A stretch of 64,000 nt of DNA, taken from NCBI RefSeq assembly GCF_041956535.1, contig NW_027192198.1:504714-568713 (forward strand). The letters are read 5' to 3'. Below the pieces are notes generated by a model, which worked only from the letters and a program-made list of their open reading frames with translations, searched no databases and was not told where the DNA came from. Both the position numbers and the translations under genes were made by a program. The DNA comes from Calcarisporiella thermophila CBS 279.70 (lineage: Eukaryota; Calcarisporiellomycota). Position 1 is the first letter of the stretch. Every line of letters starts with the position of its first letter. Below are positions 61,038 through 64,000 of this stretch, in pieces.

Positions 61038-62836
61038 ATGGCCGAGCATGTGTCCTCTTATCAGTTCGCAGCATACCGGCAGCCGAACGATCGACGCAAC
61101 CTGTGGGTCCCAATGTGCCCATTCTTACGATGCCTTTGCGCTGATGTTTTGTCCTCCTCTACCCTCTCTTGATAGCCATTACGATCTCATCTTCCGCCAG
61201 CAGCCGAAGCAGTCGCGTATGTGCGGGATTGGCGAGAAGGGTAAGCCCTCATTTCGTAAGCACCCTGTGACAAATACAAACATGCTTTTCCTTTGTGCTC
61301 TTTAGCCGATCGACGCCCGATCGACCCGCCCCCCATTATTCAGCTCAAGGTTGTCGACCTTGCGGAGAAGAGCCAGGAGAAAAGGTGGGTATGCGCGCGT
61401 AATGGGCCCAGGAATATTCGCATCGTTTCACTCATCTCTCCTCTTTGCAGTGGTTTTCTTCAGAACCCATATTTCTTCATGTATGCCTCGCTAGTGTCCG
61501 AGGATTGCTCCAAAGAGCTTCACCTTTTACCCGATGGAAAAACGCGCACCACCACGGGATCCATGGTTTCTTCTCTCTACCACCTCAAGGACGCAGACAA
61601 TACCGACGCGGCCTTCTTTGTATTTTCCGATATATCCGTGCGAATGGAGGGACGGTATCGACTCAAATTGAGCCTGTTTGAGTTTTTTGGGTACGCCTCA
61701 CCGCTACTAATAACAGGATGGACCCCTTTGTTGACGGGAAATGGTTTGATTTTGCGTTCATCATAGAAATGAGGTGCATCACTGTCGCTCAATCTATTCA
61801 GACGTGTTCACAGTCTATTCTGCAAAAAAATTCCCCGGCATGGAGGGTAAGGCGTGCGCAGTTCCTCATAATTTTCCCAGCGTATACTCACCACACCCAT
61901 CTAGAATCTACCTTTCTATCGCGTTCCTTTGCTGATCAAGGTCTAAAAATACGTATACGCAAGGAGACGAGGGTGCGGCGCCGCCTCTCTAAACGCAAAG
62001 AGACCGAAGGTATAGAAGGCATGGAAAATACCCATCCTCATAAACGGAATCGTAAGCACTCGAGAAGCGACGAAGACTCGGACGAGACGGATGGGCTCGA
62101 TTCGATATCACCCATTGTTTCCGCTAGATCTTTCTCCCCGTCACAGAACTGCGATCCGGTCGAACCTTTCCGACCTGAGCGCTTATCCACCCCTCCTCTA
62201 CCCCATAAACTTCATCCGCAATCGCCTATTTCATCCCATTATCCCAGTTTATCCCCCACTTTACGACCGCTACCATTCCCTACCGTTTCAGAGCGACCTT
62301 ATTTACTCCCCCCAATTTTACCATCTTCTCACGAGCGCAGATACTTTTCCCGGAATGCTTCGGACACTAGCTTGCCTTTACCTTGGACGCCGTATCCCCC
62401 ACTGCATTCTATGCATACTCCATTGGCCAATCTCCCACGCACTCCATTTCCTCGTACCCCTTCTCTCTCGACACAAACCAATCCAACCACTCGAGAAAAT
62501 CTCCACCCCTCTTCCGAATATCAACTGATGAGCCCTGCTCGGCAGCTACCGAATTTTTTCCCTTCATCCTCCTCCCTATTTCCCTCATCATTGGACAGTA
62601 GTACTGAGTACCGACTCTCCTCTGCATTGAACCCCTCCATGTCCCAACCCGGTAGGTTCAATCTCCCGCCACTCAGACCCCAACTATTGCACCAGAACTC
62701 GACTAGGAGAGTTCCAGAATCTACGCCATGGGTGGGAATGGACCAACACACAAAATCCCAGTTCTCAGACATTTCGCAAAATCAATCCACAGCTGAAGCT
62801 GAGTCTCTAAAACTGCCTCCGCTTAAACCTCCTTAA
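61038..62836 (+). CDS. Velvet-domain transcriptional regulator
   Basis: Six exons (61038-61102, 61176-61240, 61306-61384, 61451-61690, 61767-61846, 61905-62836) join to 486 aa. The velvet domain reads RNLHYDLIFRQQPKQSRMCG, then GEKADRRPIDPPPIIQLKV, FLQNPYFFMYASLVSED, FVFSDISVRMEGRYRLKLSL, SIYSDVFTVYSAKKFPGMEE and STFLSRSFADQGLKIRIRKE. Velvet proteins (VeA, VelB, VosA, VelC) bind DNA with a Rel-like fold and couple development with secondary metabolism. A basic stretch (RVRRRLSKRK, KRNRKHSR) may be an NLS. The remaining 290 residues are Pro/Ser/Thr-rich and disordered. The ATG at 61038 is set by the in-frame join to exon 2. Which velvet class it is cannot be decided by eye. Confidence 0.93.
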
Positions 62837-63309
62837 ACAACATCCCAACGCTTTTCTGGTTCTATTTTTTATTCTTTTATATCACTCATATAAATATCTT
62901 TTTTTTTGACTTCATGGATATTCTTGTTCATATATCAACCCTTTTTATCCATTTTCCTGTAGATAAAGCTTCTACTGGAACATATTAATCACCTTTTTAT
63001 ACTTTTAGTTACTTACAGTTAGTTTAAATTCCAAATTAATTCCCCATTTTTTTTAAAAAAAAAAAAGTGAATTGCTTTTTTGGTATTTTATATAACCGCG
63101 TTTAAGTGTAAACTAGTTTTCTGCTTTTACTTTTTAGAGTCTAAAATTTATAAATCGATGCAGTGGATATCAAACGAATGCAACTCTATTTCATTTTTGG
63201 ATGATCCGAATCAGAAACAATTCTGATAAAATCACATCTTCACTTCGTAACGTTGCCAGACTTTTGCGATCATTATTCAAACTTATAACATTAGTTTGTT
63301 TTTAAAATA
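62837..63309. other. Intergenic, AT-rich
   Basis: T- and A-tracts, including a long A/T homopolymer junction near 63048-63067. It holds the velvet 3' UTR and the CPSF30 promoter. No gene. Confidence 0.5.
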
Positions 63310-64000
63310 ATGCCAGCATCCTCACTACTCCTAGAAAATCATGCCACCGTCCTCACATTTGATTTTGAAGAATTCATCAAAACCGAGCTTGGACTCGATC
63401 TAAACAAAGAATTTAACCGATCTGGTACATTATAAGATCTAATCTTTTCTCTGATTTTCTTTTTTTCCCCCGTACTAATAGTTCCTTAAAAATGCAGAGG
63501 AAGTATGTCGGTTCTATATTAAGGGGCAGTGTCAACGCGGCTCGGCCTGTCCTAATCGCCATGGTCTCCCCCGAGAGAAAGCAGTGGTTTGTAAGCACTG
63601 GCTCCGTGGTCTATGTAAAAAAGGCGAGCAGTGCGAATTCTTGCACGAATATAATTTACGCAAGATGCCCGAATGTTGGTTTTATTCAAAGTATGGAGAG
63701 TGCTGCAATGGAGACGAATGCATGTATCAACACATTGATCCGGATAATAAGGCAAAGGAATGTCCTTGGTATGCAAGAGGATTCTGCAAACATGGTAATG
63801 TTTTTCTTCAGAGATGATTTTCATCACTTGCTAATATGTTTATTGATATGAGTAGGGCCACACTGTCGTAATAAGCATATTAGGGCGATAGCTTGCCAGA
63901 ATTATTTAACTGGATTTTGTCCCCTTGGGCCTGAGTGTCCCAATGGTCATCCAAAGTATGAGCTACCAAAGTTGGAGAATGAGGTAACCAGCTCATCCAA
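63310..64000 (+). CDS. YTH1: CPSF30/Yth1 cleavage-polyadenylation factor (5' part, runs off the window)
   Basis: Zinc-finger subunit that reads the AAUAAA signal in pre-mRNA 3' processing. Exons 63310-63424, 63498-63794 and 63856 to beyond the end. After an N-terminal 40 residues (LTFDFEEFIKTELGLDL) five CCCH fingers follow: CRFYIKGQCQRGSACPNRH, CKHWLRGLCKKGEQCEFLH, CWFYSKYGECCNGDECMYQH, CPWYARGFCKHGPHCRNKH and CQNYLTGFCPLGPECPNGH. All ligands are intact. The C-terminus (possible CCHC knuckle or YTH-like extension) lies outside the window. Confidence 0.95.

Noticed and set aside
61718-61860. Upstream part of the 372-codon frame over the velvet gene (MDPFVDGK...)
   Set aside because: It reads through introns and in the wrong frame; the true velvet frame uses exon 61767-61846 (IYSDVFTVYSAKKFPGM) joined to 61905 onward.

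Overview
The window is nuclear DNA of a filamentous fungus, most likely from a lineage outside the Dikarya. Fungal markers are a velvet regulator, an Ndt80/PhoG transcription factor, riboflavin synthase with GTP cyclohydrolase II, a Kre9/Knh1-type GPI wall protein and a CBS-CBS-PB1 membrane protein. Genes are packed at about one per 2.3 kb on both strands. Most carry several short GT-AG introns of about 45-75 nt with CTGAY/CTAAC-like branch sites. The DNA is AT-rich except for GC-rich blocks at both ends (about 1.2-3.8 kb and 59.6-61.7 kb). No rRNA, tRNA or CRISPR array was recognised. Exon borders were read by hand from reading frame, splice signals and family conservation. Most should be right to the base; a few are marked uncertain.

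Layout: 1-10 kb, Ndt80-like factor and a myosin II heavy chain, both minus. 11-18 kb, LCMT1/PPM1, GTP cyclohydrolase II and the GPI-anchor enzyme Mcd4, all minus. 18.5-25.4 kb, secreted M14 carboxypeptidase (+), bHLH factor (-), a candidate 77-residue tail-anchored protein (+), an SDR (+) and UDP-glucose 4-epimerase (+). 25.6-33.2 kb, BAP31/Yet, Kre9/Knh1 wall protein and a SART3/Prp24 snRNP factor, all minus. 33.4-38.2 kb, eS28 (+), a broken and partly inverted Ty3/gypsy relic, UDP-glucuronate decarboxylase (+) and an acyl-CoA oxidase remnant (+). 38.5-45.2 kb, an unassigned Cys-motif protein (-), endonuclease III (+), a UBZ/UIM zinc-finger protein resembling the SLX4 N-terminus (-) and the CBS-PB1 protein (+). 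45.5-56.6 kb, INTS2 (+), a carnosine-type N-methyltransferase (-), riboflavin synthase (+), a probable INTS8 (-) and an ER FKBP (-). 56.8-64 kb, Atm1 ABC transporter (-), velvet regulator (+) and the start of CPSF30/Yth1 (+).

The most notable content is two subunits of the Integrator RNA-processing complex, INTS2 (clear) and INTS8 (probable), about 3.3 kb apart. Integrator is generally described as missing from yeasts and well-studied fungi. The window also holds other RNA-processing genes (SART3/Prp24, CPSF30), two riboflavin-pathway genes, two nucleotide-sugar enzymes and several secretory-pathway genes. Apart from the INTS2/INTS8 neighbourhood I see no functional cluster.
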